Shown in pieces: positions 1 through 5,099 of a stretch of DNA of 5,099 nt; position 1 is the first letter of the stretch; the number at the start of each line of letters is the position of its first letter. The DNA is taken from positions 1 through 5,099 of the forward strand of contig RGYP01000159.1 of the NCBI GenBank assembly GCA_010031985.1, given 5' to 3'. The position numbers and the translations under genes were made by a program. The notes under the pieces were generated by a model. It ran no database searches. It saw nothing but the letters and a program-made list of their open reading frames with translations, and was not told the origin of the DNA. This stretch comes from Gammaproteobacteria bacterium. GTDB taxonomy: Bacteria; Pseudomonadota; Gammaproteobacteria; Steroidobacterales; Steroidobacteraceae.

Positions 1-444
1 CTTGCGCAGCAGCTTCTCGTGCGACTCGATGCAAAGACCGCAACCGTTCACCGCCGACACCGCCAGCGAGTACAGCTCGAAGTCGAGCTTGTCGATACCG
101 GGGTTTGCCATCACGTTCATCCGTAGCCGCGCCGGCATGGTCTGGTAGTCGGCGTCGCCTACGAGATGCACGAAGCGGTAATAGACATTGTTCATGCCCA
201 TGACCGCCGCCGCCGCCTTGGCGCCGGTGATTCCCGCCTCGTCGAGCTCGGCTCGCGCCGCCGCCTCGATCGACTGCGCGAGCGGCAGATGACGCGAGGC
301 GATGGCGCTCGCCAGCGCCGTACCCCACATCTGCCGCACCGTGAGCCCGGGTGCCCCCTGCACGGTGAGCACCGAGCCCAGATTGAGCTTGAGATCGCGG
401 GCGTAGTCCGGCAAAGAATCCCGCAACTGCTCGAGAGTGCTCAC
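1..444 (-). CDS. ahpD: Alkyl hydroperoxidase AhpD (partial, C-terminus outside window)
   Basis: AhpD is a cytoplasmic thiol protein of the carboxymuconolactone decarboxylase/AhpD fold. In Mycobacterium tuberculosis it passes electrons from dihydrolipoamide enzymes to AhpC and has weak peroxidase activity of its own. The 148 residues present align from memory with the M. tuberculosis protein: an N-terminal LPDYARDLKLNLGSVL block, then MGMNNVYYR near residues 82-90, NPGIDK near 114-119, and the active site NGCGLCIESHE at 133-143. The likely catalytic residues are C135, C138, H142 and E123. The histidine between the two cysteines in the mycobacterial CSHC motif is Leu here. The start is a GTG at 444-442, chosen because the protein aligns from there. 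It lies 2 bases after the ahpC stop, so translational coupling is likely, with a weak AAGG-type ribosome site inside the end of ahpC. About 30 C-terminal residues are probably missing beyond position 1. Confidence 0.93.
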   Translation of the reverse strand, partial: MSTLEQLRDSLPDYARDLKLNLGSVLTVQGAPGLTVRQMWGTALASAIASRHLPLAQSIEAAARAELDEAGITGAKAAAAVMGMNNVYYRFVHLVGDADYQTMPARLRMNVMANPGIDKLDFELYSLAVSAVNGCGLCIESHEKLLRK

Positions 445-446
445 GG

Positions 447-986
447 TCAGGCCGCCTTCAGGGTGTCTTCGCCCTTCTGCCAGTTGCAGGGGCAAAGCTC
501 GTCGGTCTGCAACGCGTCGAGAACGCGCAGCACTTCTTCGGGCGAGCGGCCGACGTTGAGGTCGGTGACGTACACGAAACGGACCACGCCCTGCGGATCG
601 ACGATGTAGGTCGCCCGCTGTGCAACACCCGCCTCGGCATCGATGATGCCGAGCGCCGAAGACAGCTCGCGCTTGATGTCGGCCAGCATCGGGAACGGCA
701 GATCCTTGAGCTCGGACTTCGTGCTGCGCCAGGCGAGGTGCACGAATTCGCTGTCGGTGCTCACGCCGTAGACCTGCGTATCGCGCGCGGCGAATTCCTT
801 GTTGAGTTTGCCGAAAGCCGCAATCTCGGTCGGGCAGACGAAGGTGAAGTCCTTCGGCCAGAAAAACACGAGTTGCCACTTACCCTTGGCCGACTCGTTG
901 GTGAACGACTGGAAGGCGGTCTTGATGTCGTTGCTCACCACGCCGGTGAGCGAGAACTTCGGAAACTGTTGGCCGATGCCGATCAT
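447..986 (-). CDS. ahpC: Peroxiredoxin AhpC (2-Cys, AhpD-linked type)
   Basis: AhpC is a cytoplasmic peroxiredoxin that reduces H2O2, organic hydroperoxides and peroxynitrite. The 179-residue protein has the peroxiredoxin signature: P44, T48 and the peroxidatic C51 in the FTFVCPTE block, with the conserved arginine likely R124. The C-terminal ELCPCNW segment contains C165 and C167, the resolving region. Three cysteines in this arrangement match the mycobacterial AhpC (C61, C174, C176), which is recycled by AhpD, and ahpD follows 2 bases downstream. No ahpF is visible. The ATG at 986-984 was chosen because the family N-terminus (MIGIGQQFPKF) begins there and an AGGAG ribosome site lies 7 bases upstream. 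The frame stays open upstream to 1391, but that part runs antisense through oxyR and has no peroxiredoxin similarity. Expression is probably induced by oxidised OxyR from the divergent intergenic region. Confidence 0.97.
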   Translation of the reverse strand: MIGIGQQFPKFSLTGVVSNDIKTAFQSFTNESAKGKWQLVFFWPKDFTFVCPTEIAAFGKLNKEFAARDTQVYGVSTDSEFVHLAWRSTKSELKDLPFPMLADIKRELSSALGIIDAEAGVAQRATYIVDPQGVVRFVYVTDLNVGRSPEEVLRVLDALQTDELCPCNWQKGEDTLKAA

Positions 987-993
987 GGGGAAA

Positions 994-998
994 CTCCT
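994..998 (-). promoter_or_regulatory. Ribosome binding site of ahpC
   Basis: The minus strand reads AGGAG here, 7 bases before the ATG at 986. This fixes the short, family-consistent start of ahpC against the long upstream open frame. Confidence 0.75.
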
Positions 999-1047
999 GC
1001 TATGGATTTGGAATGGGGGCATGGTGCCGATACGGTTCTCGACAATC

Positions 1048-1092
1048 CAATCGATTGATGTGATGATTTCGATAGACAAGATAAATCGATCG
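1048..1092. promoter_or_regulatory. Putative OxyR operator between ahpC and oxyR
   Basis: This AT-rich patch sits in the 141-base divergent spacer (987-1127). It contains two LysR-type T-N11-A boxes: T1051/A1063, inside ATC-N9-GAT at 1050-1064, and T1073/A1085, inside TCGAT-N11-ATCGA at 1069-1089. The boxes are exactly 22 bases apart. That equals the period of the E. coli OxyR consensus, two ATAG-n7-CTAT elements of 15 bases separated by 7. By my count, 13 of the 20 consensus positions match over 1050-1086. A perfect 10-base palindrome, CAATCGATTG, covers 1048-1057. The position lets one tetramer both activate ahpCD and repress oxyR. The assignment is inferred from the motif and the context, not shown experimentally. 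Confidence 0.6.
1055..1085 (+). promoter_or_regulatory. Possible weak oxyR promoter
   Basis: A TTGATG at 1055-1060 resembles a -35 element and GATAAA at 1080-1085 resembles a -10 element. The 19-base spacer is longer than the usual 17. Both lie inside the proposed OxyR operator, which would fit autorepression. No convincing -10 hexamer was found for ahpC; TATCGG on the minus strand at 1032-1027 is the best and is weak. Confidence 0.25.
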
Positions 1093-1111
1093 AACGACCC
1101 GATCGCCGGAC

Positions 1112-1118
1112 AAAGGAG
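1112..1118 (+). promoter_or_regulatory. Ribosome binding site of oxyR
   Basis: AAAGGAG lies 9 bases before the ATG at 1128, a strong Shine-Dalgarno match that supports this start. Confidence 0.8.
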
Positions 1119-1127
1119 TGTCCTTCG

Positions 1128-2045
1128 ATGGCCGAGATCAAGCTCAAGGATTTGCGCTACCTCATCGCAGTCGCCGATACCGGGCACTTCGGCAGGGCCG
1201 CAGAACGTTGCTTCGTCAGCCAGCCCACGCTGTCGGCACAGCTCAAGAAACTCGAGGAGTATCTCGGCGTGCCGCTCATCGAGCGCCAGCCGCGCAAGGC
1301 ACTGCTGACGCCTGCCGGCGCCGAGATCGTCACCCGGGCGCGGCGCATCGTCGAGGCCAGCGACGACGTGGTGGCGATTGCACAAGCGCACCGCGAACCG
1401 CTGGCGGGTCGTCTACGCTTGGCCTTTCTGCCGACCATCGGGCCCTATCTGCTGCCGGTGGTCGCGCCCCGCCTGCGCAAAGAATTCCCCCGGCTCGAGC
1501 TCATGCTCTATGAATACCAGACGGCCACCATGCTCGAACGTCTGCGGGCCGGCGACATCGACATGGGTGTGCTGGCGTTGCCGATCGACATGGATGGTCT
1601 TGGTGCCAAGCCGCTTTACGACGAGCCCTTCGTGGTCGCCGCTCCCGCCGACCACGCACTCGCCACACGCAAGCAGATACGCATCGACGATTTGCAGGGC
1701 GCGACGCTTTTGCTGCTCGAGGATGGCCACTGTCTACGCGATCAGGCACTCGACGTCTGCAACCGTATCGACGTTCAAGAGAAGCAGGACTTTCGCGCAA
1801 CCAGCATCGAAACCCTGCGGCAAATGGTCGCCGCCGGTGCAGGTCTCACGCTGATGCCGCAACTGGCGACGCAGGGCAGTCATGCGGCGCCGCGCGGTCT
1901 CGTCTTCAGACCCTTTGCCAAGCCGCTGCCGACGCGGCGCATCGGCGCGATTTGGCGCAAGAGCTCGCCACGCGCGGTTGCCATCGACGCCGTGGCCGAG
2001 TTGATCGCAACCCATGCGCTGCACACGCTCGAAAAGGTGAAATGA
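1128..2045 (+). CDS. oxyR: LysR-type peroxide-sensing regulator OxyR
   Basis: OxyR is a cytoplasmic transcription factor that senses H2O2 by forming an intramolecular disulfide and then activates peroxide-defence genes. The 305-residue length matches the family. The N-terminal winged helix-turn-helix (about residues 1-62) contains the typical ACFVSQPTLSAQLKKLE-like block. The effector domain (about 90-300) includes LPTIGPYLLP and the redox block LEDGHCLRDQALDVC. The sensing cysteines are C202 and C211, with the same 9-residue spacing as E. coli C199 and C208. H201 and R204 match the E. coli residues beside the peroxide-binding cysteine. RATSIETLRQMVAAGAGLTLMP follows as in other OxyR proteins. 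The gene is divergent from ahpCD, its classic target. Its stop overlaps or abuts the start of the photolyase gene, so the two are probably cotranscribed. Confidence 0.96.
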   Translation: MAEIKLKDLRYLIAVADTGHFGRAAERCFVSQPTLSAQLKKLEEYLGVPLIERQPRKALLTPAGAEIVTRARRIVEASDDVVAIAQAHREPLAGRLRLAFLPTIGPYLLPVVAPRLRKEFPRLELMLYEYQTATMLERLRAGDIDMGVLALPIDMDGLGAKPLYDEPFVVAAPADHALATRKQIRIDDLQGATLLLLEDGHCLRDQALDVCNRIDVQEKQDFRATSIETLRQMVAAGAGLTLMPQLATQGSHAAPRGLVFRPFAKPLPTRRIGAIWRKSSPRAVAIDAVAELIATHALHTLEKVK

Positions 2046-2047
2046 CC

Positions 2048-3394
2048 ATGACCGCGACGCTTTTCTGGTTCAGGCAGGATTTGCGACTTGCCGATCACCC
2101 CGCCTTGCAAGCCGCGATCGCACGGGGAGAGCCCGTGATCCCGATTTTTCTTTGGTGCCCTGACGAAGAAGGCGAGTGGGCGCCGGGGGCTGCCGCGCGC
2201 TGGTGGCTGCACCAGTCGCTGGGCAGACTGGCTCGCGATCTCGAGCGCCTCGGATCACAACTCGTCATCCGCCAGGGCAAAGACTCTCTCGCCGCACTGC
2301 GCAAGCTCATCACCGAAACCGGTGCCACCGCCGTTTACTGGAGCCGGCGCTACGAGCCTCTCGTCATCGCCCGAGATCGCCACATCAAAGAAACCTTGCG
2401 TGCAGAGGGGCTGGAGGTACGCAGCTTCAACGCCGCGCTGCTCGTCGAACCCTGGGACGTGCAGAACCTGAGCGGTAAACCTTTTCAGGTCTTCACGCCC
2501 TTCTGGCGCCGCGTCATGACCGATCTCGCGCCACCCGCGCCGTTACCGGTGCCGAAGAAAATCCCGCCGCCCAAGCGCTGGCCGACCGGGGTCGCCATCG
2601 AGGCCTTGCGGCTCATGCCCGAGATTCACTGGTACGGCGGGATGCAGCAAAGTTGGTCGCCGGGCGAACGTGGCGCTGCCAAACTGCTGGACGCCTTTCT
2701 CGACGGCCCCGTCAAAAATTACGGCGATACCCGCAATCTGCCGGCGGTGGGCGGTACCTCCAGACTTTCTCCCCACCTGCACTTCGGCGAACTCTCGCCG
2801 CGACAGGTGTGGCACGCAGCGCCCAAGTGGCGCAGCAGTCAGTTCATGACCGAGATTGGCTGGCGCGAGTTCGCCCATCATCTGCTCTATCACTTTCCGC
2901 GTACCACCAACGAACCCTTGCGCAGCGACTTCGCGCGCTTTCCGTGGCGCGACGACGAACGGGAGCTCGCGGCCTGGCGAGGCGGCCGAACCGGTATTCC
3001 TCTCGTCGATGCAGGCATGCGTGAACTTTGGGAAACCGGCTGGATGCACAACCGCGTGCGTATGGTCGTCGCCTCGTTCCTCGTCAAGAATTTGCGCATG
3101 CACTGGCTGCACGGTGCGCGCTGGTTCTGGGATACGCTGGTCGATGCGGATCTCGCCAGCAATACGCTCGGCTGGCAGTGGGCCGCCGGATGCGGTGCCG
3201 ATGCGGCACCTTACTTCCGCGTCTTCAACCCCACGAGCCAAGCCGAAAAATTCGATCCCGACGGCGAGTACGTCCGGCGCTGGATCCCCGAACTCGGTGG
3301 GAAGTCGGCCAAGGCCTATCCATCACCCATCGTCGATCTGAAGGCGTCGCGCGAGTCCGCCCTTGCGGCGTTCAAAACTTTGCGCGGTCGCTGA
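2048..3394 (+). CDS. phr: Deoxyribodipyrimidine photolyase (cryptochrome/photolyase family)
   Basis: This enzyme uses blue or near-UV light and FADH- to split UV-induced pyrimidine dimers. The 448 residues hold an N-terminal antenna domain (about 1-130, beginning LFWFRQDLRLADHPAL) and a C-terminal FAD domain (about 200-448). Key residues are E269 and W272 in EIGWREF, the E. coli E274/W277 equivalents, and D366, D368 and N372 near the flavin. The full electron-transfer Trp triad is present as W300, W353 and W376. The motif GWQWAAGCGADAAPYFR and the FNPTSQAEKFD block are diagnostic of the family. The E. coli folate-binding pair N108/E109 is Leu/Val here (YEPLVIARD), and features such as RRYEP and WREFAHHLLYHFP recall class III-like proteins, so the subclass is open. 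ATG 2048 has AAGGTG 8 bases upstream; the in-frame ATG 2042, which overlaps the oxyR stop, is an alternative. Confidence 0.93.
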   Translation: MTATLFWFRQDLRLADHPALQAAIARGEPVIPIFLWCPDEEGEWAPGAAARWWLHQSLGRLARDLERLGSQLVIRQGKDSLAALRKLITETGATAVYWSRRYEPLVIARDRHIKETLRAEGLEVRSFNAALLVEPWDVQNLSGKPFQVFTPFWRRVMTDLAPPAPLPVPKKIPPPKRWPTGVAIEALRLMPEIHWYGGMQQSWSPGERGAAKLLDAFLDGPVKNYGDTRNLPAVGGTSRLSPHLHFGELSPRQVWHAAPKWRSSQFMTEIGWREFAHHLLYHFPRTTNEPLRSDFARFPWRDDERELAAWRGGRTGIPLVDAGMRELWETGWMHNRVRMVVASFLVKNLRMHWLHGARWFWDTLVDADLASNTLGWQWAAGCGADAAPYFRVFNPTSQAEKFDPDGEYVRRWIPELGGKSAKAYPSPIVDLKASRESALAAFKTLRGR

Positions 3395-3447
3395 GCGAAG
3401 TATCCCGACCCGAATCAGTCATCCCCCGAATCCACGGAGTTCCGAAG

Positions 3448-3741
3448 ATGGTCAAACATATCGTCATGTGGCGACTGCGAGACAGCGCCTCCAAGGCGGC
3501 CGATGCTGCCCGCGTCAAAGTTTTGCTCGAAGGCCTTGCCGGACGCATTCCAGGATTGCTCAAAATAGAGGTCGGCATCAATTTCATCGCCGACCCGAAC
3601 GCCGCCGACGTGGTCTTGTACAGCGAATTCATCGATGCCGCGGCTCTGGCCGTCTATCAAGCGCACCCGCTGCACCTAGAGGTCGTACCGCAGGTCAAGG
3701 CGCTGGCAGTGGAGCGACGGTCGGCGGACTACCTGATTTAG
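3448..3741 (+). CDS. Dabb family (stress-responsive alpha/beta barrel) protein
   Basis: This small protein of 97 residues belongs to the dimeric alpha/beta barrel (Dabb, stress-responsive A/B barrel) family. The family signs are the opening MVKHIVMWRLRD, a central strand pattern around VGINF and DVVLYSEF, and the C-terminal YQAHPLHLEVVPQVKAL...RRSADYL block. Family members form homodimeric barrels; some are enzymes of polyketide or aromatic metabolism and most have no known reaction. The start at 3448 has GGAG at 3436-3439, 8 bases upstream, and gives the usual family length. An in-frame open stretch back to 3028 overlaps phr in another frame and is not part of the gene. The gap to phr is 53 bases without a visible terminator, so it may be the last gene of the oxyR-phr unit. 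A role in stress is suggested only by the family name and the neighbours. Confidence 0.88.
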   Translation: MVKHIVMWRLRDSASKAADAARVKVLLEGLAGRIPGLLKIEVGINFIADPNAADVVLYSEFIDAAALAVYQAHPLHLEVVPQVKALAVERRSADYLI

Positions 3742-3791
3742 GCCTGTCGGAAGCCGCGGCATCGCATGTACCCACTTGCACCGCGCCCGAT

Positions 3792-4724
3792 TCAGGCTAC
3801 TGCAGCGACGATCGCCTTGCGCTGCTCGGCATCGGGTAATGGCCCGCGTCCCGCAGCGAGATTGTCCTGCAAATTGCGCAGCTTGCCGGTGGCAGGGATC
3901 ACGCAAGTCACGGCCGGGTGCGAAATCACGAACTTGAGCAGCAGCTGCGCCCAACTCGTGCAGGCGATGTCCGCGGCCCAGGCTGGTAGCGGCCGATCTT
4001 TGAGTCGGCTGAATATCTTGCCGTCGTCGAACGCGCGATTGACGAGCACCGCCACGCCCTTGTCGGCGCAGAGCGGCAACAGCCGCGCTTCGGCGGCCGT
4101 GGTGGTTGCCGAATAATTGAACTGCACGAAGTCGATGGGCTCGCGCTCGATGATCTCCGCCAAGCGTGCATGCGACTCGACGGTGTAGTGCGTGATGCCG
4201 AGGTAGCGGATCCGCCCTTCTTCCTTCCAGCGCCGCAAGGTTGGAAGGTGAACGTCGAGGTCGAGCAAGTTGTGCACCTGCATCAGCTCGACTTTCTTGC
4301 GGCGCAACAACTCCATCGAGCGCGTCATCTGCGTCACGCCTTCACGCGCACCGCGGGTCCACACCTTGGTGGCGATGAACGCGCGCGATTGCATCTCGGG
4401 GTTGAGCAGCTCGCCGAGCACCGATTCGGCCGAAGAATACATCGGCGAAGTATCGATGACCGTTGCGCCGCCCTCGAAGAAACCGCTCAGTACCGCAGCA
4501 AGCGGCTCGCGGTCACGAGCGTCGACCCCCACTTCGAAAGGCCCCGACGTTCCAAGACCGATCACCGGCAGCATCTCGCCCGAAGAGGGAATGCGGCGCC
4601 GGATCAGTCCCTCGCCGGAGAGCGCAACACCGGCAGCGGCCGGCAGGGCTGCAGTCGCCACGGCCGCCGTCGCCGCGGCTGCGACCGAGGACTCTATGAA
4701 ATGGCGGCGATTCAAAGAAATCAT
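3792..4724 (-). CDS. Aldo/keto reductase with twin-arginine signal
   Basis: Aldo/keto reductases reduce carbonyl compounds with NAD(P)H in a (beta/alpha)8 barrel. The 310-residue protein shows the whole catalytic tetrad: D91 and Y96 in VIDTSPMYSSAE, K120 in ATKVW and H151 in MQVHN. The IRYLGITHYTVES block and a closing VIPATGKLRNLQDNL segment, a likely cofactor-binding region, also fit the family. The N-terminus begins MISLNRRHFIESS followed by an Ala-rich hydrophobic stretch to about residue 37, which is a twin-arginine (Tat) export signal by pattern. Possible cleavage sites follow the ALPAAAG region. The ATG at 4724 is forced: an in-frame stop lies at 4763-4761 and no other start codon occurs between. 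No clear Shine-Dalgarno sequence precedes it. It lies 36 bases downstream of the acyl-CoA dehydrogenase gene in the same direction. The substrate cannot be read from sequence. Confidence 0.92.
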   Translation of the reverse strand: MISLNRRHFIESSVAAAATAAVATAALPAAAGVALSGEGLIRRRIPSSGEMLPVIGLGTSGPFEVGVDARDREPLAAVLSGFFEGGATVIDTSPMYSSAESVLGELLNPEMQSRAFIATKVWTRGAREGVTQMTRSMELLRRKKVELMQVHNLLDLDVHLPTLRRWKEEGRIRYLGITHYTVESHARLAEIIEREPIDFVQFNYSATTTAAEARLLPLCADKGVAVLVNRAFDDGKIFSRLKDRPLPAWAADIACTSWAQLLLKFVISHPAVTCVIPATGKLRNLQDNLAAGRGPLPDAEQRKAIVAAVA

Positions 4725-4760
4725 CGTATCGAACGAGAGTCGTTTCGGATGAGGGTGGTG

Positions 4761-5099
4761 TCAGACGAGGGTCGCGTCGGTCTCGAGCACGCTACCATCG
4801 CCGTCGGTCACGATCCGCGCCAGCGCCCCGACCTGCGGCAGCACATGGGCAGCGTAAAAGCGCGCGGCGGCCAACTTGCCTCGCAGAAAATCCGTATCGG
4901 CTGCACCGCCTGCGAGCTTACGCGCGGCAATGGCCGCCGACTTGGCCAGCATCCAGCCCCCGATTGCATATCCGGCGAGGCGCAACAACGGCACCGCGAC
5001 CGCCAGCGCACGCTCGGGGGCCTGAGCAAAGGCGCCTAGCACGTGGCGCGAGGCCTGCTCCAGCGTGTCGAGCGCCTCAAGTGCGGCCTTGCAACTCGT
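4761..5099 (-). CDS. Acyl-CoA dehydrogenase, C-terminal fragment (N-terminus outside window)
   Basis: Only the last 112 residues are inside the window; the frame is open to the edge at 5099. The segment GYAIGGWMLAKSAAIAARKLA, followed by FLRGKLAAARFYAAHVLPQVGALARIV, matches the extra C-terminal helical domain of long (about 590-600 residue) acyl-CoA dehydrogenases. Examples are the DmdC-like 3-methylthiopropanoyl-CoA dehydrogenases and the related FadE-type enzymes of proteobacteria. The catalytic and FAD-binding parts lie beyond 5099, so neither activity nor acyl chain preference can be judged. These enzymes introduce an alpha-beta double bond into acyl-CoA and hand electrons to electron-transfer flavoprotein. 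The family assignment rests on remembered domain pattern. The GTG at 5042 is internal, since the same domain continues upstream in frame. Confidence 0.8.
   Translation of the reverse strand, partial: TSCKAALEALDTLEQASRHVLGAFAQAPERALAVAVPLLRLAGYAIGGWMLAKSAAIAARKLAGGAADTDFLRGKLAAARFYAAHVLPQVGALARIVTDGDGSVLETDATLV

Noticed and set aside
1003..1049. Inverted repeat TGGATT/AATCCA in the ahpC leader
   Set aside because: Six bases with a 35-base loop is within chance expectation and does not form a convincing hairpin or riboswitch.
987..1391. Long in-frame N-terminal extension of ahpC (314-residue open frame)
   Set aside because: It runs antisense through the oxyR start, has no peroxiredoxin features, and the ATG at 986 has a good ribosome site and the family N-terminus.
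1952..2047. In-frame upstream extension of the photolyase
   Set aside because: It overlaps the end of oxyR in another frame, is Arg-rich and unlike any photolyase N-terminus. Homology begins at about 2051.
2543..3241. 232-residue open frame antisense to the photolyase
   Set aside because: Its translation has no recognisable domain and mirrors the codon bias of phr. GC-rich genes often leave such open antisense frames.
3395..3447. Searched for a promoter or terminator between phr and the Dabb gene
   Set aside because: Only the GGAG ribosome site of the Dabb gene is visible. No stem with a T-run and no clear -10/-35 pair was found.
3742..3791. Possible bidirectional terminator between the convergent Dabb and aldo/keto reductase genes
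   Set aside because: GCCTG and CAGGC could pair across roughly 45 bases, but the stem is short and broken, and no T-run follows on either strand.
4170..5039. 289-residue plus-strand open frame across the aldo/keto reductase and acyl-CoA dehydrogenase genes
   Set aside because: It is antisense to two well-supported genes, rich in Arg and His and without family features. It is a GC-driven shadow.

Overview
This is a GC-rich, tightly packed stretch of chromosomal DNA. It most resembles a beta- or gammaproteobacterium, judging from the OxyR sequence (recalled similarity only), the high GC content and the proteobacterial-style photolyase and acyl-CoA dehydrogenase tail. No rRNA, tRNA, CRISPR array, insertion sequence or phage gene is visible. 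I could not run a database search, so the taxon is an inference.

The left half is a peroxide-response locus. On the minus strand, ahpC (986 to 447) is followed after 2 bases by ahpD (444 to beyond position 1). The AhpC has a peroxidatic CPT cysteine plus a C-terminal C-P-C pair, and AhpD has a CxxC...H thiol site. Together they look like the AhpC/AhpD pair known from Mycobacterium tuberculosis, in which AhpD replaces the flavoprotein AhpF as reductant. On the plus strand, and divergent from them, lies the LysR-type peroxide sensor oxyR (1128 to 2045), with both redox cysteines of the E. coli protein. The 141-base region between ahpC and oxyR carries two T-N11-A boxes exactly 22 bases apart, the layout expected for an OxyR tetramer site.

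The plus-strand unit continues from oxyR into a FAD photolyase (about 2048 to 3394), whose possible first ATG overlaps the oxyR stop codon, and then into a small Dabb (dimeric alpha/beta barrel) protein (3448 to 3741). The three genes look like one transcription unit, which would place light-driven DNA repair beside the peroxide sensor.

The right part is on the minus strand and converges on the Dabb gene. It holds the C-terminal end of an acyl-CoA dehydrogenase (running in from beyond 5099 and ending at 4761). After 36 bases comes an aldo/keto reductase with an N-terminal twin-arginine signal (4724 to 3792). The two could be cotranscribed, but their functional link is unclear.

Overall the window is a normal oxidative-stress and repair neighbourhood, not an obviously new system. 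The points most worth a second look are the oxyR-phr coupling, the two-box operator, the altered AhpD active site, the non-E. coli-like antenna pocket of the photolyase, and the Tat-type aldo/keto reductase.
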